From: Distichodus sexfasciatus
Lineage: Eukaryota > Chordata > Actinopteri > Characiformes > Distichodontidae
Direction of reading: 5' to 3'
Length of the DNA stretch: 64,000 bases
Assembly (NCBI GenBank): GCA_032718565.1
Contig: JAVGVS010000303.1
Span: 430,179-494,178, forward strand
Each line of letters opens with the position of its first letter. Position 1 is the first letter of the stretch. The notes under the pieces are model-generated. The model searched no databases, was not told the origin of the DNA, and saw nothing but the letters and a program-made list of their open reading frames with translations. Below are positions 32,985-45,165 of the stretch, one piece after another. The position numbers and the translations under genes are program-made.

Positions 32985-33185
32985 TACAGTGTTCACTTAC
33001 AGTGATTAAGCAATTATTTGTCATTGTGAACACACCACAGCACACACACTGCACCACAACGAAATGTGATCCATCCCTAAAGCTATAGTGGGCAGCTTTT
33101 GGCAGCGCTCGGGGAGCAGTGCTTGGGGATGGTACCTTGCTCATGAGTGCCTCAGTGGTACCTTTATCGGTCTGGGACTGGATGT
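32985..33185 (-). mobile_element. SINE family A, head missing
   Basis: Runs from the tail (ATTATTTGTCATTGTGAACA) to GGTACCTTTATCGGTCTGGG. The tRNA-like head beyond the B box is absent. Confidence 0.85.
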
Positions 33186-34080
33186 GAAAGCTATGAGACA
33201 AACACATAGACGGAGAGAGTCATAAATCCTCACCATAATATGTGGAGTAGTCAACAGTGGAGCGCATTGCAAAACATCGATGTCTCCCGCTTTAACCACT
33301 GACCTTGAGTCTCTAAAGCCACGTTGGAAAACGGCTGTTTGCGCCGTTTAAAAGAAGTCCCCTTCAGAGTTAACAAGTGCTTTTAAACAGATTGAGGGAC
33401 GATTGGAAGTTCTTTTTCGGGGTCTTGAACCGCTTACTGACTAAAGAGCATTGACGCCTACATTTATCCGAGAGGATAATCCATACAGCCTCCGCTTCAC
33501 AAAGCAGTCGACTGCTGATTTTTTTGACTTTCATTACCCTCCAAATCAAATGAGAGGTTTAAAAAATGCATGAACATATTGTTCTGGACATAAAAAAAAC
33601 AAACAGTGCTTACAAAAAGGACCAGAAAAGTGTATGTATACTCAAGTGTAAATGTACTGGAAAGCATACAGAAGTGCTCGATAAGTAATTAATGATTCCT
33701 GCTACTTCTCACACTGCTACAAATGAACCAAGATGAAAAAACCGAGCCGAGTTTGCAGTAACAGACGTCTCACAGCTTTTATTGAATCCTTGTGGACCGA
33801 GCAATACATTATTTAATTGCATTACATTGTTTGGGATGTGCAGCTGGTGAATGTGGAAAGCAGAATTTGCTTGTTTAATGATAAACAAAACACAGTGTAT
33901 TCTGCTGGGACTTCACTAGCACACGTACACAACGCTGGCATGCATTAGGACATTTTGAGGTTTAAATTGACTCGTATACAATACACTGTGTCAAAAGATT
34001 TTTACAAAAATCACTAGCAAATGTCGACCAGACTTCATAATTATCTCACTGTTGCATTCAGAATGAAATTTATTCATATA
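33186..34080. other. unique sequence, nothing recognised
   Basis: The GC-balanced stretch 33230-33530 could be conserved noncoding DNA. Confidence 0.35.
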
Positions 34081-34102
34081 TAATATATATATATATATAC
34101 AC
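34076..34102. repeat. (TA)n microsatellite
   Basis: About twelve TA units. Confidence 0.9.
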
Positions 34103-34244
34103 CACACTTTTTAATGTGCAACTACAAAACCTTGCAAAACCTAAAAATGGTTAAAATTGTGCCTGTTTCCATGCAAAAGAAACATTTTGAACATTTCCTC
34201 TTCGACTTGAAATAACTAGATAAATACTTTGAACTACTAGTTGA

Positions 34245-34356
34245 ATAGATACAACAGATAGACAGATATAAAGACATAGAAATACAGATAGATGGATGGA
34301 TAGATTGATAGATGGATGGATACTGTAGATACATTGATAATGTAGATAGATACTGC

Positions 34357-34413
<57 letters not shown>

Positions 34414-34558
34414 CTGTAGATACATGAATAATGTAGATTGATACATACTGCAGATGGATGGATGGATGGATGGATGGATGGATGGATAGATGAATGGATG
34501 GATGGATAGATGGATGGATACTGTAGATATATGGATAATGTAGATAGATAGATACTGC

Positions 34559-34625
<67 letters not shown>

Positions 34626-34695
34626 GGGATGGATACTGTGGATAGATACAGTGGTTAAATAGATTGATACTGTAGATAGATGGATGGATCTACTT
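34245..34695. repeat. GATA/GATG array with ACTGTAGAT spacers
   Basis: Three long GATA or GATG runs (34355-34413, 34452-34520, 34560-34624) are separated by the spacer ATACTGTAGATACATGAATA or variants, so a compound unit of about 100 bp repeats about four times. Confidence 0.96.
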
Positions 34696-35216
34696 TAATG
34701 ACAGCAGTGGTGATTATGGGATTCCCTGCTCAGTACCCAGTATTGCAGGCACTGGGATTGCTGTAAGGGTGAACCCATGACCAGTACCAAACTCTAAGTA
34801 CTAAAATTCACTATAATATAACACGCTTACCTTCATCCTGATAAATTCTCACTTAGAAATATGCTGTGAGTTCTTTTCTTTGGGAGTGCAGCAGCTGTTT
34901 TTTTCAACTCCACACGAAATTGGATGGAATATGATTCAGTTTTTAAGAACTTAGTTTTTGCTAAATATCTTTTCTGCGTCTTTTTTTGGGCCCACAAGCC
35001 CCTTCGTTCTCTGCCCTCGGCTTACGGCGGAGGCTCCGTGGCATTCAAATGAAATATCGGCTTGTCAGGACGCCAAGAGAGACGACAGCCGAGTCGGTGG
35101 AAGCTGCCAGCATCCGCACCAGTCTCCTGAAAAGAGGCCTGACTCTTTAAAATGAACTAGCCCAGGACAAGCTGCATGTAGCAACATTTTAGATTAGCAG
35201 TTCTAGTCCAAGGTTA
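34696..35216. other. unique sequence
   Basis: 34950-35150 is GC-balanced (GGCTTACGGCGGAGGCTCCG) and repeat-free; a 65-codon frame there has no domain. Possibly conserved noncoding. Confidence 0.35.
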
Positions 35217-35327
35217 ACAGTGTTGGGGATTAGCTAACTGCTTTTTAGTAGCTTATTAGTAACAAAGCTACTTTTAAAATGCTGTAGCCTTAAAAGTAAC
35301 TAACTGCTATTTTCAGTTCCTCCAGGA

Positions 35328-36409
35328 TTTTGCAGATCTTTTTTGAGAAGGTTGCGGCCTAACATGCCTGATTTTGTGGCAGCTTTTCTAAAAAAATTGA
35401 AAGTTGCAGTGTTTGTAGTCACTTTGTTACAATTAGTGGTGGACAAAAACTTGGGATTAATTTAAATTCATTCATTTAAATTTTAAATCCAAACCACTAT
35501 TATTTTTATTTATAACTTCTATGCATTGTTATTTTAGAAGGTAAACATTAGGCGTTTGTATCACACGTTTTCTGCGTCTTCCAAACGCAACAAGGAAGTG
35601 AGTTTGCTGACGTATAGCACTACGTTTTGTGGAAAATCAAAGTCAAAGTCAAAGTAAACTTTATGGTCATCTCTTCTATATATTGTACAGATATACAGAG
35701 AGACGAGAAGACGTGGCTCCAGTTTACACATGGCAACAAGAAATAGAGAAGAAAGAACAGATAGGGCACATGGAGTAAACAATATATAAATAGGACATAA
35801 AATATACATTTTAAGCTAGAAGTGGAAATTGACTGACAGTTTTCAATATGAAAGATTTCGATATCCAGTCTATTAATAGAAGTGTATTCTTAAAAAGTCT
35901 GACTGGAATTTAAGTTTGCACAGATATTATAGCAGCATTTTTGGAGAACCATTCTGTGCAATACAGTTAGTTAAAAAGTGACCAGTGATATATACATGTT
36001 TAACGGTTGTGTAAATAGTAGAGGCAGTGCAAAAATTGTGCAAATATTATGGCAATGTTATAGCATATAGTAATACTGTACAGTTTGTAAGTAGACATTT
36101 TTCTTATTCTTACACATCTTTTCAGAGAGGGTTTTCAGTGCAACATGAAAGAGATAGTCATGTATAGTATAGCAGCATGTGCATCACAGCAACGGTGAGG
36201 TAAAAAAGTGCAGAGGTGCAACAGAGTAAGTTCACAGTCTGAGTGTGTGTGGGGGGGAGTGTGAGCGCAGGACGTGTGTTCAAGGAATGACAACGATTGG
36301 TGAAAACTGTGGAAAAGTTGTGGTAAATGGTCAAAATTACAAGGACGGGATGAGTTCGCGGGGATTGGCTGAATTTGCAGTTGCAAAATCGTGAAATCCT
36401 GGAGGGTCT
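35328..36409 (+). mobile_element. CCTCCAGG TIR element, copy 3, interrupted
   Basis: The best-preserved ends: left TCCTCCAGGATTTTGCAGAT, right the inverse ending AAATCCTGGAGGG. The middle follows copies 1 and 2 up to ACGTTTTGTGGAAAA (35636) and resumes at GGAATGACAACGATTGG (36277). About 640 bp of LINE tail separates the halves. Confidence 0.8.
35637..36276 (-). mobile_element. LINE 3' tail type 2, inserted in copy 3
   Basis: On the minus strand it ends in AAAGTTTACT followed by tandem TTTGACT units (35637-35655), then further upstream ACGTCTTCTCGTCTCTC and ATAGGACATAAAATATACAT-type motifs match 19905-20240. Its boundaries are defined by comparison with uninterrupted CCTCCAGG copies. The right portion (36130-36276) contains a GTGTGTGGGGGGG tract. 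Confidence 0.75.
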
Positions 36410-36775
36410 ATATTTTATATAAATAACAATGTGGCGTAGCAAACATTACGCTGTTACCAAAAAACGAAGACAGCTATTTTCAACTAGCAGTCACTTCTGA
36501 TTGGTGTTAAATTTGCAGAAGTGGCATCTAATTAGCTCCCAGGCCCACATGGCATGCTTGTTGCATCATAACACAGCTTCTTGACAGCTGCGAGATGGAG
36601 TCTACCTTATAATGTAAACAGGAATCCATATAGCTTGGATTAGCTTGCTACTTTTCACTGTAGCTTGTAGTGTAACTAACTACTATATTACAACAGTAGC
36701 TTGATTGTAGCTAAGCTACTTTTAATCAGAAGTAACTTGTCTAGCTTGAAAAATAGCTTTCTCAACTCCGCAGAG

Positions 36776-37095
36776 TTTTCTAACGTAAAACTGTAAGTTG
36801 TAACTATGGCTGTGTTTAAAAGTAAATGTATTCATGTCACGAACACAGAAAACAAGTGACTCGACTTAAAAACGACTTATGCTTTCAAGTAAAATCTAAC
36901 TGGAAATGCTAATTATTTCAACTGATTATTTTTAGTCTACTTTTTGCTCTCTGTAACAAATATGGTATAGCAATGATACCAGGTAGGCTAAAAATTAAGC
37001 ATTACAAATACCTATTACACTGGTCATTTTTGTGGTTTGCCGAGATGTTTACTTCACTATCTGACGTTGAATAATTGTTAAAGAATTATTTATTT
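36776..37095. other. unique sequence, nothing recognised
   Basis: AT-rich, no supported feature. Confidence 0.4.
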
Positions 37096-37656
37096 TGCCC
37101 GTTTATACATGTATTGATAATATGTGGTTATCTCCAGTGTTAAGTAAAGATCTATATACAGGGAGAGTCAGCATCCGTGCTACCTGCTGTAGATCTCTGA
37201 GGAAACATGAGAAACCTCACAACATCAGAGCAGAATGTAATTTAGGGTCTCTTTACATGTATCTAGGTATTTTTATAAACCCATACTTGTTTGTTTGCGC
37301 TTACACAACATTCAGTTAGCTTCATACACATTAGAACTCTGTGTGGTCACCCGGCATTGTTGTTAACCCGCATTATTGTTGTTGTCATGGCTACCGTTGT
37401 CACTTTTGGTATGTAAGGAATTTAAATTATTTAAGGCACGCACATAAAAGAACAAAACACATCATCGTTTTAGGAAGACTCAGTTTTATCCAATTACTCG
37501 GATCCGCAGAATCCAGCGTTTTGAAAAATCTTTGGGGGGCATTAAAAAAAAAAATTTTCAGATGGATCTAAACTGTTAATGTGTAAACGAAAGGTCCAAA
37601 CATATAAAAAAAATATGTGGTTATTTAAAAAGCTACGTATGTGTAAACAGGCCCTT
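37096..37656. mobile_element. TIR element, GTTTACACAT ends
   Basis: Left end GCCCGTTTATACATGTATTG and right end inverse GGGCCTGTTTACACATACGT. Subterminal ATATGTGGTTAT occurs near both ends (37121 direct, 37613 direct). About 560 bp, no coding capacity. hAT-like in style, not proven. Confidence 0.6.
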
Positions 37657-38445
37657 AGGGCTACCAATTTGACACTGATATGTAATGCACTTGTTCTTCA
37701 TTCTTAGTGTTTTACGCACACTCACTGATAGATTACACCAGGAGTACCTTAATTTTTTGCTCTCACAGTTCACTGGAAAATGAAAGAGCGCATATCTTTG
37801 TGATTATAAAATAACTGACGGGAAAAAAAACACAAATTTCGCAAAATTCAGTACAAATCATTCCTCCATGGCATATTAACACATTCACTCTGTAAAAATG
37901 ATTTGATCAGTTTGTGATGTTAACATGCTCCTCAGGCAGGGCAGTTGCCATCGTTAGCTGTTTTAGCTGCAGCCTCGTCCTCATCTCTGCGCTTTTTGCA
38001 TCGCAGACCGGATGGAAAGTTGCAGGCGAACAGTTACAGACTGTAGTTGAGAAGTGGGATGTTATTTATTTTCTCTCTCCGGTTCTGAGTCATACGAGAG
38101 TGTGTGAAGTTAGAGTTTTGCTCTGTAGGGAATGTTCTAATCTCGTTTGGACTGTTCTGCCTGATTTGACTCCATCACCAAGTTTAACACAAAACTGACT
38201 GGGGCAGCAAGTTGGAGCGAGTGGGAACCGCATCTGTGTTAGGTTATATTATACATTTATATAAAAATAAACGCAAGGGGTTAATCAGAGTATTTGTACA
38301 TGGCTTCTGGTTACCTGTCAAAGGTTAGTTACATTACAAGAGCATAACTAAAGATTTATGGGACTAAGGGATCATGGGACCCATTAACAAATGTTAAAAT
38401 CCTTAAAATAATGCATTTTGGTTGATTATCTAACACACACACAGT
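37657..38445. other. unique sequence, nothing recognised
   Basis: A 94-codon frame (37914-38198) has no domain or splice context I trust. Confidence 0.35.
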
Positions 38446-39060
38446 ATATACTATGGCGCGATACCACGTTTCTGTGTCCGATACCAATATGATATTGTAA
38501 TTTTGGATATCTCTCGATACGATACAAATCCCATACAGTCTCACAGTCTTTTTTAAAACTGAAAGCAGAAAATAATGCTTTAAAAATGTCTGGAAATACT
38601 TGATTTAATTACTGTTTCCCTAACTAAAATAATGTAATAATTATTACACATCCATATGTATGTGCTAAATTATTTATTATTATAATAACTTCTCAAAAAT
38701 TATTAATTTAAACACAGTTGTGTAATTTTGTGAAGGTCGCTAAGCAACGCACCACACCAACACCAAAAGCAAATCACGCAATTGTAGTGTTGAATTTCCT
38801 TGTTGATTTAGCGCTACAGGCTTAGGGAGCGTCTCAAAATTACAGAACTATGTTTAAATGAATAATTGTATGAATAAATAACTAAAATAAAATAAAAGAA
38901 ACAAATAAACATATTTGTTTAAACACAGTTGTGTAATTTAGTGACAGTCCCTAATCCTGCGGTGCTAAAACCATCAGGAACACAGAGATTGCAAGCAAGA
39001 GCTGGTGTTGTTAAGGAAATTAAACAGTATAATGGTGTGATGTGATTTTGGGAGAAATGC
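38446..39060 (-). mobile_element. hAT-like element, copy 2, inverted and rearranged
   Basis: Matches the reverse complement of 30521-31171: GGCGCGATACCACGTTTCTG, CCATATGTATGTGCTAAATT and GTTAAGGAAATTAAACAGTA are shared. Unlike copy 1 it contains the module AAACACAGTTGTGTAATTT...CTTAGGGA twice (38714-38830 and 38930-39050), an internal duplication. The far end is truncated. Confidence 0.7.
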
Positions 39061-39361
39061 AAAACTATATAAATAGTATAATATTATACAATGGTAGAAT
39101 GGAAGAAACCTCAAAGAGCTAATGTTTTACACAAGCATGCAATAATGTGATTAATATGTTTTGTTGCTTTGTAGCATGTTTTTAATCTCTCTTGGCCACT
39201 GTAAACACTGCATCACGGATACTAGTGCTGACTAACTACGTCTGGCTTAGCATTTCTCATCCTCTTGAAATCATGTAATTATGCAGTACAAAAATTTACA
39301 TCTCCAAACCTAGTAGCTTCCATCACCAGAACTACTAAATTATTATTTTCGTATTAAAGTA
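39061..39361. other. unique sequence, nothing recognised
   Basis: No supported feature. Confidence 0.4.
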
Positions 39362-39540
39362 TTTAACTTTAACAGCATTTGGGCAGACGCTCCTATCCAG
39401 AGCAACTTACATTTCCTTAATTCAAGGACGGTTCCCCTGAGAGCAATTAGGGTTAAGGGTCTTTCTCAGGGAGCCAGTGATATTGCCAGAGGTCAGATTC
39501 AAACCCACAACTACCACCAGGCCACTAACACCCTTTATTT
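39362..39540 (-). mobile_element. tRNA-derived SINE, family D, inverted
   Basis: AGCATTTGGGCAGACGCTCC, TATCCAGAGCAACTTACATT, GGGTTAAGGGTCTTTCTCAGG and, at the end, CCAGGCCACTAACACCC (inverse of a tRNA-like head). Same family as 55186-55395. Confidence 0.82.
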
Positions 39541-39940
39541 GCATCTTTTCTCGATAACAATTACTCTCATAACATAATATAAACGTCTCTGTGGTTGATG
39601 ACTGATATTTGAGATTCTACTTTGCTGTTTTCCTTTACAAACCAATCAAAATATCTGATTAACTGCGTGGTAGCAGTATGATATATTCCCCCGAGTGCTG
39701 GCTTTTAATTTTATACTCTGGAAATACTTCGTCAGGTTGCACTCGACTGTTGCACAGAAAAAAAAGGTAGAACCGATGCTCGTTTGTAATAATTAATGCA
39801 CATTTTGAATATGGTAATGAACGTTTATGAAGGTGATAATCTCACTAAAAATAGGCCCGGCAACTTTTATACGTGTATTTTCTGTGCTGTTGTATATAAA
39901 TCATGGGCTTATCAATCTTCATGTGCAAGGCCTGCTCAGT
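39541..39940. other. unique sequence, nothing recognised
   Basis: No supported feature. Confidence 0.4.
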
Positions 39941-39942
39941 GG

Positions 39943-39977
39943 GCGTGTGTGTGTGTGTGTGTGTTTTTCAGCGTCTG

Positions 39978-40010
<33 letters not shown>
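39943..40010. repeat. (GT)n spacer (AC)n inverted microsatellite
   Basis: About ten GT units, a 20-bp spacer (TTTTTCAGCGTCTGCGTAC) and about fourteen AC units. The two runs are complementary and can form a hairpin. Confidence 0.95.
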
Positions 40011-40013
<3 letters not shown>

Positions 40014-40560
40014 CCATATTCATATTTCCATTTGCATGCAGAAGAACAGCAGCCAGCTTTCAGCATAACAATTTGTTTTACTGAATTTTTGATTAGCGTT
40101 GTATTCATCCGGGCGTCTGCCAAAGCCGACGATGTGGTTACCGTCCTACACGGCTGCATTTCTGCTTTTTATTTTATATTATTTTGTTGTCAGAGAGCAA
40201 GTGCCTCTTACAAAATAGGCCAGGCTTTATATTACGCTTGTCCCTTTCGACTTAGGAGGAAGATTATGCGTCTGACGGATCGCTAGTCAACTTTAACAAC
40301 ACCGGACCCGTCACTGAGATTATTTACAACACGGATAAATCAGTTTTGGTCATTTGTTTTGATCCGAAAGGTCTCAGAGGACACGAAATAGCCGCTATAA
40401 TGGTTTTCACTGCCGCGGGGATGGAAGAGAGATGCGTGTTGAGCGGTGACGCTAATCGCCATGGTTACATTGTAAAAAATGATTTGATCATGCTTGAACA
40501 TGTTCCTATCATTTAATTCAGTAAAGCGGTCAGTCATGCAATTTCAACTGACTTATATGA
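40011..40560. other. repeat-free block, possible conserved noncoding DNA
   Basis: Balanced composition with sites such as CATATTTCCATTTGCATGCA (octamer-like ATTTGCAT) and AGATTATGCG; no convincing frame. Confidence 0.3.
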
Positions 40561-41179
40561 GCTTTCAGTGTAACAACCATGGCTGTGTTTAAGAGTGAAT
40601 GTGTTAAAACTAGGGTTAAAACTGAATATAATCGATGTACTGTCAAACGTTTCGATTATTTTAATCACTTTTCTTTTTTGCACTCTTTCATTTGACAGAA
40701 ATTCCAGCTTTAATGGTTGAGCATATTTACAGTAGAAACCTTTTCTGTGAACCATGAGGGTGAAAAATATCCCAAAAAATGAAATAATTGTTCATTAATC
40801 ATGATCGAGGTAAATTATATTGATTTTGCTTTTTGCCCAGCCATAAGTAATACTCCACACAGGAATTGCAGATAAACCAGATGTAACGTTCATGTAGAAT
40901 GTAAAGCTCGAGGTAAAACATAAACGAAGATTTCTACAGTAAGCAATACACATCTAAAACTAGACTTAAACTTGGTCTTAAGTTTTAAAGCCTTTAAAGC
41001 GACAGCATTGTAAAAGAAGCACTGCTACCAATTAGCAACTTGAAGGCAGCTATTCTTCAACACATTTAATCTGGCATCTTCAAGTTTTCATTTCAATTTA
41101 ATGCAACTATAAAAAATATCGTACAGTATGTTAACATCACTTTGCAATTGTTGTTCAAATGATTTTTGCTGATTTTTGA
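40561..41179. other. AT-rich unique sequence
   Basis: Nothing recognised. Confidence 0.4.
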
Positions 41180-41470
41180 TGAGTGGAGATGCCCAAATTG
41201 GCCGGTCCTGGCTGTGTGTGATGCATTAGCGGGGAAAAGGATGACATTATGAGATTACGAGAATGACGGCGAACCTTAATTTCGCCTCCAGCCTCTTAGG
41301 GAAATTTGCTAACAGCACCTCGGGGACCACAGTTTAGGCAAAACTGATGACTGAGTAATTTGGGACGACTCCTGCTTCTGCTCTCTCTCTCTCATCCGAT
41401 CGCAATGTGGAATTATGAACCCGAGCGGAATGGGGGCTTAAACCACAGGGTTGCACTTTACTGCATATGA
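41180..41470. promoter_or_regulatory. candidate conserved noncoding element
   Basis: Repeat-free and GC-balanced against AT-rich surroundings, with GATGCATTAGCGGGGAAAAG, CCTTAATTTCGCC and GACTGAGTAATTTGGG. No frame spans it. Inferred from texture only. Confidence 0.28.
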
Positions 41471-42282
41471 TGATTCAAAAGTAATTTCTGCTTTTCCTTT
41501 CAGCATTGCTGGATGCTGACCCCCAATAAAACAAATTGCCCACTTTAGGGTTTTTTTGTGTCTCTTTCTGGCATGAATTGCACAGTATGAAGCAAACTCC
41601 AGCAGCTATTAGGCTGAAGTAATGGCCCAAAAGACACAGTAGATGGATATAATGCATCAGACTGACCAATTACTTTTTATGAAACAGAACAAAAATGTAT
41701 TCTTGGGAAAAAATGAAAGTTTTGGGGCATTTATGATAATTACAGGTTTTTTCTTAATGGCTAAAACATTTAATGAAACTATGCTGCACTGAATCTCCAT
41801 TGTCATTTTCTTAGCACAACAGACTTTTCTCTCGCGGGTGTGATTACACATTTTCATTTGCTTTCGCTCCGTTTTCACACCATTTTTCAAAACATAATTT
41901 ACCCAGTATGAATTGTTTGAACTGGCAACATAATAAAAGAGAAAAGTGACTTTTTTATTAATGTTTTTTAAGTTTTTTTTTTTTTTTTTAAATCCTACCG
42001 GGTAAATTATGTATTTGAAAAAATGCTGTTAGTTCATGTGATATTTATTATCATATTATCTATACATCACAGTACAGTAAGACAAAAGTTCATTTCCTGG
42101 GACGCGGTGCAAAACAGCAGCTCAATTAACAGCCAAGTGAATTTTTTTTTTGGAAACACAACATTAGACAAATTTAACACAGTTTTTGCTCCCAGAGTTG
42201 CTGCTGAATTCATTAAAAACTCAAAAAGAAATAAAAAAAAAAATGCAAAAATACATTTTTGAGCTCTGTTCTGAGTTAGCAA
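41471..42282. other. AT-rich sequence with poly-T run
   Basis: Poly-T at 41977-41990. Short frames only. Confidence 0.4.
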
Positions 42283-42520
42283 CTACATTGGTGGCGTAAC
42301 GGTAGGGTGTTCACCCCGTGATCAGAAGGTTGCAGGTTTGAATCCAGGCCCAGTAAAGTTACCACTGAGGTGCTCATGAGCAAGGTCCCGTCCCCAAGCA
42401 TTGCTCCCTGGGCGTTTGTTAGCTGCCCACTGCTCCTTCACGGATGGGCTAAATGTAGAGGTCACATTTGGTTGTGTGCTGTGGCGTGTTCACAATGACA
42501 AATAATCACTCACTTTCAAC
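42283..42520 (+). mobile_element. SINE family A, near full length
   Basis: Head TTGGTGGCGTAACGGTAGGG to tail GTTCACAATGACAAATAATC. B-box-like GGTTTGAATCC. Confidence 0.92.
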
Positions 42521-42551
42521 TATGCTTTTGGGAAACGCAGCCCAGATCAAG

Positions 42552-42755
42552 ACGGGGCAGTTGGTAGTATATCGATTGGGTTGAACGGGTTGCCGGTTCA
42601 AGTAGCAGACTACTAAAGTACCACTGAGGTACTCGTGAGCAAGGTACCGTCCCCAAGCACTGCTCCCCAAACGCTGCCAAAAATGCTCCCCACTGGTCAC
42701 ATTTGGTTGTGGTGCACTGTGTGTTGTGCTGTGTTCACAATGACAATCACTTACT
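42552..42755 (+). mobile_element. SINE family A, internally shortened
   Basis: Head CGGGGCAGTTGGTAGTATAT, B box GGTTCAAGTAG, tail GTTCACAATGACAATCAC. The segment containing GGATGGGTCAAATG is missing. Confidence 0.88.
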
Positions 42756-44340
42756 TACTCCTTATGCCATTCAGACATGGAATCTGATTCAGTGAGCCAA
42801 AATAAATGAATCCTTGTCTACTGAGACACTGTGCAAAAGAGTTAAACAGGGATACAGCCTTCACCACTGCTGTGCAACTGTGACAGATTTAATGACTTTA
42901 TGTTGCTGCTCTGACAGGAGGAGAGACAGCATTTCACATAACATCCTCATTAATTTCTATTCCTTTCTCAGTTACGTATACTGTAACTAACTGAATAATC
43001 CTCACTTTATTTAACGTTCATGTCACAGACCTGCGTCCTCAGCTGGGAATAATGCAAGTTTATTTATATTGCAAATTGTCCTATGTGAGCTGTACAGCAA
43101 TAGAAATAGTTCTAGTTATAACAGTTTTAGCGACTAGACTATTTTGTGACCTAACATTTCACAGTGTCCAAATTAAATATACAAAAAAAATAACAATATG
43201 AATCATATTAGTAATTCAAAATAAACAACGTCCCTATGAGATAAACAGCTGAAATGACTGTAGGTTTGGACTGGGCACAAAAAATTGAAGCTGACAGAAA
43301 TTATTATCCTATGTAAAATTACCTAAACACAATAAACAATAAAAGCATCAGAAGTCATTTCTAAATAGACAAACAATAGAACATCCAGCGCAGATAATTA
43401 TAATTTATGAAAATTACACAGAGTTCTTATCAATAGGAGCAGAACCTGAACAAACAAGTTAAGACTCAGTTATGGAACTGTAAAATAACCACTTTTAATT
43501 GGGGTTTTAAAAAATAAAAACCCATCAAGAGCTGCGTAGAACCACGTCAGCCAGTCAGAATCCTGACAAATTACATCTGGTTACAATGACGACTACATCC
43601 GGTTGCTGGGTAAACAATAGTGAATATGCTTCGTATAGACGGAAGTGGAGTTACATTTAAACGTTAGCAGGTGCAAACGAGCACCAATAGCTTGGAAAAA
43701 GGAAGATGAGAATCGCTGCTCTGACAATATCCATCTTTAGGCTTCAGCGTAAACAAACGCATTTCCTGTCGCACATTTATGATGCTATGAACCTATAATG
43801 CCATTTTCCCCATCCACATGTAGTCACTGAAGCCGGAGTAAATAAATAGCCAGTTTCAGTGACTGAAGCCTCCATTTACATGTGGACGATAGGTCCAACC
43901 GCATAAAAAATATCAGTTTTATACTGCATCAATCAACATCTTTGATCAAATACTTAAAATATAGTTGTTAATTAGTGATTGAACAATTGCACTTCACTTG
44001 ATGACATGTCGCGTTGTTTGAGAAGAAAGTTTTCTTCTGTGCTGTTTATTATGGAATCGTCTCAGCAAGTTCCTGATTATGATAGTGTCTAACTGTTTTG
44101 ATAATTGACTTACAAGCGGTATTTGGTGATCATAAGTTAATATATAATATAGATAAAGTTTGTTTTTGTTGTTATATATGCAAATGAGAACATTATAATG
44201 CAGCGTTGCAGTGAAGGTGCATTTTAAATCACTTAGCAATCATTTAACATCGAGTTTATATGCAAATTGTCCTTTATATGTTTTGCATGTGAAATGAAGT
44301 CTATATTCTGTTAATCAGCTACGTTATATAACCTCATATT
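42756..44340. other. mostly unique sequence
   Basis: 43060-43150 has weak similarity to fish LINE tails (TTTATTTATATTGCAAAT). 43560-43920 has GTAAAC/GTTTAC-like text suggestive of a decayed TIR element. Not firm enough to call. Confidence 0.3.
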
Positions 44341-44358
44341 GGTGTGTGTGTGTGTGTC
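44341..44358. repeat. (GT)n microsatellite
   Basis: About nine GT units. Confidence 0.9.
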
Positions 44359-45061
44359 AAAGTAGCCAATTATCCATGATAACACGTGTCAGAGCACACA
44401 TAATCGAGTTTTTATTGAAGATCGGGCAGGATGTGAGAGAAATCAGCAGGGTTCTCTGTTGTTACCGCCTCTTTTTGTCATCTCTGACATGTTAGTGGTT
44501 GGAAACCTGAGTTCTCAACTCCGGACAGCATGACATCTTAATTATAAAATCTCCTAGAGAACAACTCTGCTTTTATGCAACAAAAGAATCAACATGTCCT
44601 TGTGCCTCCCAAAGTGCATTCATGAAATATCCAGATGAAAAAGCTCTACCTCTCTTTCTGTGAAAAGACGTGGGACTGTTCACTGATCTGCGTTCTGATC
44701 TTACTGCTCCCATTGTTGTCTGTCTGAAATATGGGCATTTTTATGCTCTTAAATTATTCAACCAAAGCCGGTACGACATGTATACACCATAATGCAATAC
44801 ATAAATTTCCATACTGTCTTCTTTTGAAATGGTTTCCATCATACGTTTATTACAAAAGCATACGGCATATTTGGAAAAGGTGCCTGCCTGTAGTAATCAA
44901 AAGTATGGATGTGGAGACTTTGACTTTCAAGTATTGCATAATAACTATTCTTAAGAAGAAACTGTTTCTCAGGCAGTTCACAAATATTCTGACATTCACC
45001 GACGCCTTTTATTTTTGTTGCTAAGTAAGAACAGAAAGTACTGTTGCTAAAGAGGGCTCTC
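44359..45061. other. unique sequence, probably LRRTM intron
   Basis: A 97-codon frame (44731-45024) has no recognisable domain. Confidence 0.35.
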
Positions 45062-45165
45062 ATGCATGTTTGTGCAAAACATTATTACATTTTCCTCTAT
45101 TCTACAGTTCTATAATATACTGTTTAAATGTCATAACTTTCTTAAAAACACATTTAAGAAATTCG
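45062..45165. repeat. CCTCATTCA-type repeat fragment
   Basis: TGTTTGTGCAAAACATTATT and TTCTTAAAAACACATTTAAG match parts of the copies at 28665 and 48960. Confidence 0.45.

Larger units (their letters stand above)
35217..36775. repeat. TAGCTAC-type repeat, copy 2, split by nested insertions
   Basis: The left part (35217-35325: GATTAGCTAACTGC, AAAAGTAACTAACTGC) and right part (36410-36775: GACAGCTATTTTCAACTAGC, GTAGTGTAACTAACTACTAT) are the two sides of the family seen at 16530-17200. Between them sits a CCTCCAGG element that itself contains a LINE tail. Confidence 0.6.

Noticed and set aside
34245..34695. CRISPR-like repeat-spacer pattern in GATA runs with spacers
   Set aside because: Simple microsatellite with interruptions in a vertebrate genome; spacers are versions of one another.
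37914..38198. 94-codon plus frame with hydrophobic start
   Set aside because: Looks superficially like a signal peptide but lacks any conserved motif or splice support.
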